This document shows positions 1 through 10,325 of a DNA stretch of 64,000 nucleotides, one piece after another. Within the stretch, counting starts at the first letter, position 1. The number at the start of each line of letters is the position of its first letter. A program made the position numbers and the translations under genes. A model generated the notes under the pieces. The model was not told the DNA's origin and searched no databases. It saw only the letters and a list, made by a program, of their open reading frames with translations. Source of the stretch: Sphaerolaimus hirsutus (lineage: Eukaryota > Nematoda > Chromadorea > Monhysterida > Sphaerolaimidae); assembly GCA_964036195.1 (NCBI GenBank), contig OZ038457.1:27166787-27230786 (forward strand), written 5' to 3'.

Positions 1-485
1 CTTTGCATGACATTTGACATGACACTTGACATTTTGCATGACAATTGACACTTTACTTTACATTTGTCATGACAATTGACAAATTGCATCACATTTTATA
101 AATGTGCCCAGCACACTCCACTAGTCCTTCTACTGAAAATGCAAACCATTCTTATCAATAATTGTAACTTTACACTTGCAGCTAGCTAACAATACATACT
201 GCATGCAACTTTTGAAAAGTAAGGGAAAAATTTGTCACAGGTTTTTGATGTATAGGTCTAATTATAACATTTTTCTGGCCTTGCATGCATGATTCTGATT
301 TTTTGTAAAAATTTTGTACAATTTTTGTAAAAATTTTGTAAAATGTGTCATTTTATTTTATTAATGACTTTTGGTAATAAAATAAAATAAAATAAAATGA
401 AACAAGAATAAAATAAAAATAAAATAAAATTTTTATACAATTTTTATACAATTTTACTAAAATGAATTTTTATAAAACCAACCCT
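1..485 (-). repeat. Dispersed repeat, inverted copy of 31085-31570
   Basis: By eye, this stretch is the reverse complement of 31085-31570 with only scattered differences. It includes the TTTATAAAACCAACCCT end, the A/T-rich TTTTATTTTATT tract, and a tract built from TGACAATTGACACTTTGCA-like units. The same TGACATTTGACACTTTGCATG motif forms the interior of the introner family seen elsewhere in the window. No coding frame is supported. Confidence 0.8.
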
Positions 486-1442
486 GCTCAGAACATGCGA
501 ACTTTGAACGTCAATAACTCGACTATTTCTGGGCCGATTTGGATTGTTTTACACTTCAAATGATCGGCACAACGTGCAGATTCCATTTTTGGAGTTCTGT
601 CAGTGATGTCTAAATCCCGTATGCCGATTTGACGCGGTATTTAAACATAAAAAATAAAGTTATTTTAACATGCTATCGTATACTTTAGACGATGAGAACT
701 CGTATAAAACATTACTGGGTTCAATATCTATCTCCAATCAAAAGTTATTGCGCTTCAAACGTTTCCCTCCCATTCACATAAATAAAAACACCCGCATGAA
801 GAATGATGCATGCAACTTCAAAACGCCATATCTCGACCATTTCTCATCCGATTTTCACCACTGAACAGGGTTGGTTTTAGTAAAATTCTTTTTACTAAAA
901 TTGTATTTTATTTTTATTAAAATTGTATTTTATTTTTATTTTATTCTTCAATTTTCCATTTTATTTTTATTTTATTCTTCAATTTTTCATTTTATTTTTA
1001 TTTTATTTTTAATTTTTTATATAGTTCGTGACCAGGATTGATTTAAGTAAAATTCTTTTTACTAAAATTGTGTTTTATTTTTATTAAAATTGTATTTTAT
1101 TTTTATTTTATTCTTCAATTTTACATGTTATTTTTATTTTATTCTTAAAGTTTCTATTTTATTTTTATTTTATTTTTATTTTTTTCTGAGATTTTGCCAA
1201 CCCTGCCACTGAACACTTAAAATTGTCAGAATGGCATGGAAATTTCATTTTTCCCCAATACTATCCGTATAGTTGATTTGATTCTACGTGCAAGAAAATA
1301 ATGCAAACTCTGCATGGTCGAGATATGCTGTTTTGAAGTTGCATCATCATTCTTCATGCAGTTATTAATGTGGATGGGAGGGAAAGGTTTGAAGCACTAT
1401 AACTTTTGATTGGAATCAGATTTTGAACTCATTTTTGTTTTG

Positions 1443-1860
1443 CCTCAAATCCTCGAATAAGACCCCCATCGAATAGCTCCCCCCCATTGAAAAACTCCCC
1501 CTGTTTGCAAGAGGAGGAAAATATAACTCCCCCCCTCAAATAACTCCCCCCTCATGAATAACACCCCCTCTGGATGAAAACGATACAATACAAAAATACA
1601 AAAGAATATTAGCCTAGAGCAGCGACAGCAGATACATTATGTGTTTACAGTGTATAGGTACACATATTTTTATTGTTGTTGGACAGTTCAATTCCTGAAT
1701 TACATGAGTTTACAGACTGCACCCATACAGTGAAATCAGACCAAATTTTACGAGTAAAAAAATAACTGCCCCTCGAATAACTGCCCCCTTGAATAACTCC
1801 CCCCTCAAAAACGTCTGAGGAGAAAATAACTCCCCTGGGGTCTTATTCGAGGATTTAGGA
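1443..1860. mobile_element. C-rich MITE, ATCCTCGAATAAG family
   Basis: The ends are inverted repeats (AAATCCTCGAATAAGACCCC and its complement GGGGTCTTATTCGAGGATTT). Subterminal copies of a CTCGAATAACTCCCCC-like motif lie inside. The element interrupts the right arm of a foldback whose other arm is intact, which supports insertion. Related copies lie at 5616-7254 and 36451-37142. Confidence 0.7.
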
Positions 1861-2042
1861 TATATGAATTCTCATTGTCTAAAGTATACGATAGCATGTT
1901 TAGATAGATTTATTTTTGTGTTGAAAAACCGGGTCAAATCGGCATACGGGATTTAGACATCACTAACACAACTACAAAAATGGAATCTGCAAGTTGTCCC
2001 GAGCGTTTTAAGTGTTAAATGATCCACATCGGCCCAGAAATA

Positions 2043-2464
2043 CCGCATTACCTTGAAATACCCCCATGGGGGTTTATTATTTCGCCAGCAAAATTTGAGG
2101 GGGTTTATTCGCGGGGGGGAGGGGTTACTCGGGGGGGGGGGGTTATTACTTCGTCAGAAATTTTCGTATGCATTGTAGTAAAAAGTAGGCATTTGCGTAC
2201 CCAAAACCGGTAATAAATGTGTCCAAAACGGGGTATATTTGGACATAAAAACGTAGATAGCTACACAAACTAGTCTATGTGTAGCTGCAATGCAAATTAG
2301 CAGTAATATCCATCATGTACATTGTATACGTGATGTATTTATTATGTACATGATGTACATCATTCTGAGGGGGGGGGGGTATTTCGAGGCGGGCGTTTAT
2401 TATTTTTCCAGCCCATTTGTAGGGGGGGGGGTCATTCGAGGGGGGATAGTTCGAGGTAATACGG
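2043..2464. mobile_element. TA-target MITE, CCGTATTACCTCG family
   Basis: The ends are CCGCATTACCTTGAAATAC and TTCGAGGTAATACGG, flanked by TA on both sides. The intact left arm of the surrounding foldback (TA at 524-525) gives the empty site with a single TA, so TA duplication is directly visible. The interior has long G runs. A TA target is typical of Tc1/mariner-like elements; no transposase is present. Confidence 0.8.
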
Positions 2465-2515
2465 TAGTCGAGTTATTGATGTTCAAAGTTTGCATGTTCT
2501 GGGCAACACCCAAAG

Positions 2516-3193
2516 ATGTCGCAAATGACCACCTTTTTATAAACCCACCCAATCTCCAGTCAGGGGGGCATAGGAGAATTCCCTCGGACTTGTAATTAGC
2601 CCCGACCTGAAACCATATTATATCCAAATATGAACATTTTCCAATAAGCCGTTTCCGAGTTATAAACACGTGCTCCGCGGCCGACCCCCCTCCCCTAAAA
2701 TGCTACCCCCAAAATCCCCTATGGGTATCCCCCCATTGGAGAGCCCTGCCAAAGCCACCTGAGTGCATGTTGACAGGGCGGCCAGTGCGACGGGGAAAAA
2801 CAACACAAGGCCAGCGACAAGCCAAATTATGGCACAAGTGCCGCAGGTGTACCGAACTTGCGTGACCACCTGTGCAAGGAAATAATAGTGATTTTGGTCC
2901 AATGTTTTTGGAACGGTTTGGCATTAGAGAAAGGTATAGGTTTTCGGGGAAGTTTAAATGTGAATATTGATAGTGCTTGGGAAGGATCATACAGAATGTA
3001 TTTATATTCATATTCTGTCTGAATAAAGTGACTTGGTACTCCAATGTTTTTGAATGGTTCAAGAATAGTGAAAAAGTATATAAAAAGTTTCAAACTAAGG
3101 TGCCTTCAACACCTTCACCTAGCTTCACCGTGCGCTTCACGCGCATCCACACATGTGGAAGACACTTCACGGCGCTGGCGCTTCCACACGCTT
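2516..3193. other. No gene seen
   Basis: Overlapping ORFs of up to 119 codons occur on both strands, but none shows a recognisable domain or plausible splice-linked partner. I see nothing supportable here. Confidence 0.5.
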
Positions 3194-3201
3194 CCCCTAT
3201 G

Positions 3202-3696
3202 CATAGTTGTAAAAACGTATTTACGTTTACTCTATATCTACGGATACTCGAGTACTGCGTAAATACGTTTACGTTTCCTAGCGAAAAAAATACTCGCTTT
3301 TTGAAAGTACGCGAGTTCAGAAAACGTATTTTTAGGAGACAGAAAATGTCATTTTGCCAAACCGTAAGTGACAAACATAAGACATTTACATAGAAATACT
3401 TAGCAGGAGAGAAAAACAGTTTTTTTTGTATATCAAAGTAAAAATTCGAAAAATACAGACTTTTTTCTGAGAAATCTACTAACTTTTACGTTTTCTGTGA
3501 GAAAAATACCCGTTTTTTACGTTTTCTCCAGGAAAAATCTCGTTTTTACGTTTTCTCTAAAAAAAGTATTTTACTCATGTTTTACGCAGCGAAAAAGTAT
3601 TCTAAAAATACTTTACGTTTTCTGTACTCAGGGGTGAGTAGAAGAAAAATACTTTACGTTTACTTTTAAAAAAGTTCAGTACTTTTAACAACTCTG
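3202..3696. mobile_element. hAT-like MITE, CAGAGTTGTTAAAAGT family
   Basis: The ends are CATAGTTGTAAAAACG and CTTTTAACAACTCTG. They are flanked by CCCCTATG and CCCCTATC, a 7/8 match to an 8-bp duplication, the size made by hAT elements. The interior repeats ACGTTTACGTTT and AAAAGTA motifs. Related copies are at 60680-61003 (perfect duplication), about 12098-12506 and about 30366-30840. Confidence 0.75.
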
Positions 3697-4130
3697 CCCC
3701 TATCTATAAATCTGCGTGGGAGCGCCATATTAACAAGCGTGAGGTAACTTCACACAGATTTTCGTGATGTGTGTGGAAGGCTGATATGCTTGGCGAAGCG
3801 TCGGCGAGTGTCTGCGTGAAGACACTTCACGACACTTCATCGCGCATCCACACACCCATTTTTTGCTGTGAGGTTCCAGGCTGGCCAATCAACACTGGTA
3901 AATACAGCATCTCACTCAATTTCAAGTGGGTCAATTCATCACTGCACACAGGCAGTGCCACAAAGCAACCAATTCGCCAAAACCCAGAAGCCCCCCCCCC
4001 CCAACCTGAGACTTGCAATTGAAACAAGTTGCCGGCACAGGATAAAATGAATTAACAGCTTGGTTTCCTCCAATAACCACAATATTGGGGCCACCAGCAT
4101 GAGGGACTGGGGCAACTGCGGGACTGTACT

Positions 4131-4447
4131 GTGGAGTACCAGGGGCCAGTCCCGCAAGTGGACTAGTACTTTACTCTTTTGACTCTTGGCTTTGCTCTTC
4201 ACTTTAAACGTTACTCTTAATTTTGCCACTTGCGGAACCATCCAGCACCAGGAGGCAGTCTCAAAGTGTCAATTGTGCATCCAAATCTTATGTTTTTGTA
4301 GATTTTATTTGGATACAAAAATCAAGATTTGGATACAGAATACCTAAGGTTTGTACACACCCTGGTTTGTATACAGGACTGCCGCCTGATTAAAAAAGTC
4401 AAGAATCAAGAGTAGAGTACTTGTCCACTTGCGGGACTGGCACCAGG
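4131..4447. repeat. Introner-like family B repeat
   Basis: Inverted ends contain CCAGTCCCGCAAGTGGAC (left) and TCCACTTGCGGGACTGGCACC (right, shared family end). Between them are Ser/Thr-neutral A/T-rich tracts, including AAGATTTGGATACA units. A truncated extra end (GCCACTTGCGGAACC) occurs near 4225. The same ends occur at 39220-39582, 44876-45048, 57920 and 61730-61754. No flanking exon was recognised here. Confidence 0.6.
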
Positions 4448-4671
4448 ACTGTACTGGGGAGTACCAGGAGGGTAGGGCGCTCGATTATCCATTCCCACTT
4501 TCCGGCGGTCAATTTGAAAGGATTTTGACCTTTGTGTGGATTTATGACGATCGTAAAAGTGATTTTATGTAGTTATGACGAGAGTAATTTTTGTTTTGCT
4601 ATAAAAGAGGTATAGATAGCAGAAAGATTATTGGCTTGCAGCTGCTTTGCTAAAGCCGGAGTTACAGCATA

Positions 4672-5072
4672 CCGTATTACCTCGAATTATCCCCCCTTGA
4701 ATTAACCCCCCCCCCTCAAAATGGGCTGCGGAAATAATAAACCCCCCCTCGAAATACCCCCCTCCGTAATGATGTACATCATGTATGCAATGTACATGAT
4801 GTATTTATTACTACTTATTTGCATGGCAGCTACACTTACACGCTCATTTGTGTACAGATGTACTTCTATAGCTCCAATATAACCTATTTGCTCACGTTTA
4901 TTACCGTTTTTGTGTAATAAAAAGCGTATTCTTAACTATGAATTTCACGAAAATTTCTGACGAAATAATAACCCCCCCCCTCTAAGAAACCCCCCTCGAA
5001 TTAACCCCCCCCCCCCCCCAATTTTGCTGGCGAAATAATAAACCCACATGGGGGTATTTCGAGGTAATACGG
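4672..5072. mobile_element. TA-target MITE, CCGTATTACCTCG family
   Basis: Inverted ends CCGTATTACCTCGAA and TTCGAGGTAATACGG are flanked by TA on both sides. Multiple C runs of 7-14 bases with CTCGAA spacers lie inside. It is nonautonomous, with no transposase frame. Confidence 0.75.
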
Positions 5073-5129
5073 TAACTAAAAATAGAAGGCGATAAATCCA
5101 TTTTTTTCATGTTTACAAGTGTTTTTTTT

Positions 5130-5590
5130 GAAAATGAATGTTCAATACTCCAATTTGAGTGAATAAATTTTCATATGGGAGATGTTAAATTCGAATTTGA
5201 ATGAAAAACGTTCGATGAAAAATGGACCGTTGACAAAAAAATTTCACGGTGATGCCCAAAAATCAATTTGCCGATGGCCATTTCATGCAATGACTCGAAT
5301 TAAAATGAAAAATTGTTCATATGGGAGATGTTAAATTCGAATTTGAATGAAAAACATTCGATGAAAAATCTTCCACTGACAAATCAATTTCACGTGATGC
5401 CCTAAAATCAATTTGTCGGCCGTCATTGCAGGAAATGGCCATCGACAAATAGATGTTTGGGCATCACCGTGAAATTGATTTGTCGGCGGACCATTTTTCA
5501 TCGAAGTTTTTCATTCAAATTCGAATTTAACATCTCCCATATGAAAATTTATTCATTCAAATTGGAGTATTGAACATTTATTTTCAATAA
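5130..5590. repeat. Foldback repeat
   Basis: CAATACTCCAATTTGAGTGA near 5140 recurs inverted near 5560. The intervening TTAAATTCGAATTTGAATGA blocks are also inverted around 5400. There is no coding potential. Confidence 0.7.
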
Positions 5591-5615
5591 AAAACTTGAA
5601 AACATGAAAATACCG

Positions 5616-7254
5616 CAAATCCTCAAATAAGACCCCCCCCCTCGAATAACTCCCCCCCTTGAATAACTCCCCCGTTTGCAAGGTGAGGACAAAATAACTC
5701 CCCCCTCGAATAACTCCCTCCTCTTGAAAAACGCCCCCCTCTGGATGAAAACGATACAATACAAAAATATGAAAGAATATTAGTCTTGAGCAGCAAAAGC
5801 AGATACATTATGTGAATGCAATGTAAACTGGTGGCACATATAAATGAGAAAACAGCTACCTCCTTTTTCACAACAACCTCACAGGGAACTGTGCAGCCCA
5901 ATATGTCTGCCATTTTTTCTGGGGGTGCCCACAACATTTGTCTACATATATGCCAAGTGGCACCCCATGGCACCCCCTTGTTCTTCTGCTACAGATTGAT
6001 GAAGTTTTTTTGCCAATTTTTTCCCGGAAAATATAAATGAGAATTTTCAAAAAACCAAACAAAATATAGCTGCGGTAAAGTGAGCAGCAATTTTTTGGTG
6101 TGCTGACAACACAAGGGATGATTACACTTGTGTTGGTGCTTTTTCAAAAAATACAAACTCCTTGTGGCTTGCCAAAAGCCATATTTTGACCCACTGGTCA
6201 TTTGTGGGTATATTTTGACCCCCATCCCACTACCCCCAATTAAAAATGGCCCCAATATGCAGACATGTGCTATGATACCATCTCAACAACTATTTTGAAC
6301 TTTGTCCTAATCCAAATTGTGATTGTAATTGAAAAACCATGATTTTCAACTTTCTGGACATGACATAGTTTTTTGTCTGGTCCATTAAAACTAGATACAT
6401 AGCACATTGCCCATTGGCCCCAATAGATTTTTTACAGATAATTAGTGCCCACATTGAATGGGCACAATTATTTTGTGATTTGTGCTGTGACATTGCAGGC
6501 GTCGGACACGCTGTCACGCAAGTGCCCTCTTTACACAGGGCCATTTTTATCATTTGCTATAAAAAATATTTGAGTGCAAAAACGGGGCCCAGAAGCAGCC
6601 ATATGTTGCCCCTGACACTGAACAAGACAATTCTGGCCAAGCTTGGGATAGTGGATTGTCCACTTTCTAAAACCTATGTTTTTCTCAAAAAAATGTTTCA
6701 GTTTGATCAACAACGCCATCATTGTGTGGGGGTTCTGGGGACTCTGAGGGTATAAAAAAGTTGTACATACTTTGAATCTACCAATGTTTAAAAAACTTTT
6801 TGGTCTCAAATGTCCAGAAAAAAAAATTATTGAAAATTTAAATTTCATCGGGAACAAAAATTTGTATGGAATTCTCATTTATATTTTCCAAAAAAAAAAT
6901 GTGAATTTTTTTTTCCTGCACCATAGGTGGCCTGAGGGAGGTGCCCCCTAAGGTATATATAGTAAATACTTGGGGGCACCCTCACACAAGATGAAAGCCT
7001 AACAGCTTGCACGTGGGATTTGTAAAATACAATTAAGTGATTTTCTCATTTATATTTTCCACCAGTTTATACACATCTTTCTATTGTTGTTGGACCGTTA
7101 AATACCTGAATTACATGAGTTTACAGACTGCATCGATACAATGAATAATGAGGAAGTTTACGAGGAAAAAATAACTCCCCCCCTCAAATAACTCCCCCCT
7201 CCGAAACATCTGAGGAAAAAATAACTCCCCTGGGGTCTTATTTGAGGATTTAGG
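5616..7254. mobile_element. C-rich element, ATCCTCGAATAAG family (1.6 kb)
   Basis: The inverted ends AATCCTCAAATAAGACCCC and GGGGTCTTATTTGAGGATTT match the shorter family copies. Subterminal blocks (ATGTACACATATTTT-like, TGTTGTTGGAC) are also shared with 1443-1860. The interior (5.8-7.1 kb) has ORFs of 87-116 codons without recognisable domains. It could be an older element or a composite. Confidence 0.55.
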
Positions 7255-8385
7255 GTAATTGATTTATCGGTGACGTTTTATTTGTCGTATCACCTTCTTT
7301 TTATCGTTATGCTGTAAATCCGGCTCAAACCCCACACAACCACTTTTTGATAAACCTTTTTACTCCCTAAAAATTTCAGAAACATTTGAGTAGGGTTTAA
7401 AATAAATAAATAGCTGGTGCGTTTCACCCCCACTTGGAGACCCCCGTCACTTTGAACGGACTTCTAAAGGATGACGCTGCAGCGGAATTTTTTGATAAAT
7501 TTACCCGGTCAAATTTTGTGCACGTTGGGTCTGCAGCGAGACGTTTCTGTAGAATCTTGCCAGGAACAAAAGTGAACATGAAATTAGTGCGGTATTTTTA
7601 AGTGAAGTGATCGATGAATGAATAAAAAATCGTACAAAAAGGACTAAGTACAGCAGTTCAAAAAAGCTTCTGGCGAAATAATAACCCCCCCTCGAATAAA
7701 CCCCCCTCGATTACCCCCCACAACAAATTTTATACTCTTTACTTCAGAGAATTTGACACCGCTAGCCCGGGGTACAAGCGAACGCGTTGCAGGAGGTAAA
7801 TTGAGTTAAACTCGACGGACATTATGGAAGTCAATGCTCTACGGGATTTTCGTACAACTGCGTATATTCGTAGTTGGCACTCGTCCAAGTTACCGTTTGA
7901 GAGAATGTTACCCAGTATGAAAGATGCAGGATTTCCGTCTGCGTCACCAAAAATGGCTGCGGAATGCGATTAAGCGAACGCAATTGGTCGCTAATGGCGG
8001 CGCACACACGAGTTGACACACATGTTGATTTAATTGGATACCGCGGTCATTTTCGTTGACGAAAGCGGAAATCTAGCGTCTTTTACCTCATTCGTATTCA
8101 ACGCAAAGGTAACTTGGATGCACTGGGAAGTTCATACGTACTTTTTTGAAGGAATTCGTCGAGACTGCGACGATAAGATCCGACCTAAGACCTTACAATC
8201 TGACTTTCTATAACGATTTGTCTATCAAACTCATCTCGTTCTCGCATAAAAAGTTGGATTGAATCAAAAGTATCGTGAACCGAATGGAATCCGTCCATTC
8301 AAGTTCGAATTAAAAAAGATACGTCATTGGTAACCAAGGGCCGAATACCTGATTCGTTTCATGTCTGCCGAGTTTAAATACATTT
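7255..8385. other. No gene seen
   Basis: There are no exons, tRNA or repeat structure I can support, apart from a short C-rich motif near 7685-7720 resembling the CTCGAATAA family. Confidence 0.5.
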
Positions 8386-10030
8386 GAGGCGTCTAATTCT
8401 AAAAGTCGACAAGTCCACAAAATGCGATTTTGAGTAAATCGCATTTTAAGTTTCAGATCCAATTTGTGGTCTGTGCAGCGTGTCCAATCTGGCTCTCTCA
8501 TGCTTTACATTAAGTTCCATATGTTGACAATAAAGTGTCAAATTTTCAACCCCTGCTCTCAACGTTTATGTGAAAAATGGGGTGTCCATAAAATGCCATT
8601 TGGATATTTGCAAGAAATCAGCAGCAAAATCCAGTAAACAAAGGTGGACTTGTCGACTTCTTGCTGCAAACACCTTCGGACTTGTCGACTTCTTGCTTTA
8701 AACCATGTGGACTTGTCGACTTTTTGCACTTGCAAACATTTGATTTAAAAGCACCTGGAAGTTGCGCCATTTTTATGGAGTCACGCTATCGACTCCAAAA
8801 TAGCGCCATTTCCATGGCGTTGGCGCCATTTTTATGGAGTGACGCTATAGACTCCAAAGTAGCGCCATTTCCATGGCGTTGGCGCCATTTTTATGGAGTG
8901 GCACTATCGACTCCAAAGTAGCGCCATTTCCATGGCGTTGGCGCCATTTTTATGGAGTTGCACTATCGACTCCAAAGTAGCGCCATTTCCATGGCGTTGG
9001 CGCCATTTTTATGGAGTTGCACTATCGACTCCAAAGTAGCGCCATTTCCATGGCGTTGGCGCCATTTTTATGGAGTTGCGCTATCGACTCCAAAATAGCG
9101 CCATTTCCATGGCGTTGGCGCCATTTTTATGGAGTGGCGCTATCGACTCCAAAGTAGCGCCATTTCCATGGCGTTGGCGCCATTTTTATGGAGTGGCGCT
9201 ATCAACTCCAAAATAGCGCCATTTCCATGGCGTTGGCACCATTTTTATGGAGTGGCGCTATCAACTCCAAAATAGCGCCACTCCATAAAAATGGCACTAA
9301 CGCCATGGAAATGGCGCTACTTTGGAGTCAATAGTGCCACTCCATAAAAATGGCGCCAACGCCATGGAAATGGCGCTACTTTGGAGTCAATAGTGCCACT
9401 CCATAAAAATGGCACCAACGCCATGGAAATGGCGCTACTTTGGAGTCAATAGTGCCACTCCATAAAAATGGCGCCAACGCCATGGAAATGGCACTACTTT
9501 TACAAACAATGTTCAGTAAACAAAAGTGGACTTGTCGACTTCTTGCGTTAATGAAATGGACTTGTCGACTTTTAGCTCTAATCAGGCATGGACTTGTCGA
9601 CTTCTTGCCCAAAAAAAATTTATGGGCAGGGGAGTGGACTTGTCGACTTCTTGCACTTGCAAACATTTTTGTTCCCAGCTTGAAAAAATTTGCCTTATGG
9701 GCTATTTTTGTACTTGTCGACTTTTAGAAATAACTGCCCATAGCGGACTTAACACATTTCTTGCTTTTTTTGTCCCAACAAAAAAGGCTGCACAAGGTGG
9801 ACTTGTCGACTTTTTGCCCAAAAACTAGGCGTACTTGTCGACTTCTTGCCCAAATTTTCTCCATTTTCCCCCAAAATGGTCAAATTTGGCATGGTCGTAT
9901 AGGGGAATGTGAGGTAGGAAAATTTATGGGAAATTTTGAAAAATGAGAGGGACCATCCCCAGATCATTTTCACGGGGCTAACTCAAATTTTCCAAATTTG
10001 GACTTGTCGACTTTTAGAATTAGACGCCTC
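8386..10030. mobile_element. TIR element with GTCGAC repeats, long copy
   Basis: The ends are near-perfect inverted repeats beginning GAGGCGTCTAATTCTAAAAG. They are flanked by ATTT (8382-8385 and 10031-10034), a 4-bp duplication. The interior repeats TGGACTTGTCGACTTCTTGC many times and contains a 59-bp tandem array. Shorter copies are at 37756-38395 and 48144-49195, each flanked by AATT. No transposase is visible, so it is nonautonomous. Confidence 0.85.
8764..9500. repeat. 59-bp tandem array with inversion
   Basis: Units starting GCGCCATTTTTATGGAGT recur every 59 bp at 8764, 8823, 8882, 8941, 9000, 9059, 9118, 9177 and about 9236. Each unit carries an inverted pair (GCGCCATTT and its complement). 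After about 9276 the units continue in the opposite orientation to about 9500, so the whole array is a giant hairpin. The short ORFs across it are artefacts of the repeat. Confidence 0.9.
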
Positions 10031-10142
10031 ATTTGCAGACTGAATGCAGCCGGTAAAATGGACAACGCCAATGTACACACAGTCATACATCATGCAACTT
10101 ACGTACGTTTGACCCAGACCTAGTTCAATTGGAGGGATCCAG

Positions 10143-10325
10143 GTGCCACACCCAGACCCTGTAAAATTCCCAGTATAATGTCAAATGGGTTTCATGCAAA
10201 GTGACTAAAGTCATGGAAAATGCCCTGCAAAAAGAGAACACGCTTGCCATGTTCCGGGGTATTCTGCATGACTTAGACACTTTGCATGCCATTTGACATT
10301 TTACAGGGTTTGGGAGTGCCCCCAG
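10143..10325 (+). mobile_element. Introner family A copy, host exons unresolved
   Basis: It begins GTGCCACACCCAGACCCTG after CAG and ends TTTGGGAGTGCCCCCAG, the same termini as the introners at 18722, 19437, 53732 and 62164. The interior has the palindromic GACATTTTACAGGG / CCCTGTAAAA arms. Downstream, a GTAAGG donor-like site at about 10360 could close a short exon. I could not confirm a reading frame across it. Confidence 0.65.

Larger units (their letters stand above)
486..2515. repeat. Foldback repeat interrupted by two MITEs
   Basis: The left arm (about 486-862) reappears inverted at about 1270-2515. Matching blocks are 511-540 with 2022-2042 plus 2465-2490, 660-700 with 1870-1900, and 770-860 with 1300-1385. 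The right arm is split by a MITE at about 1443-1860 and another at 2043-2464. The loop is A/T-rich (TTTTATTTTTATTT). The short ORF at 670-864 lies in an arm and has no coding support. Confidence 0.75.

Noticed and set aside
8661..9500. CRISPR-like array
   Set aside because: The 59-bp units are contiguous without unique spacers, switch orientation, and lie in a eukaryotic transposon.
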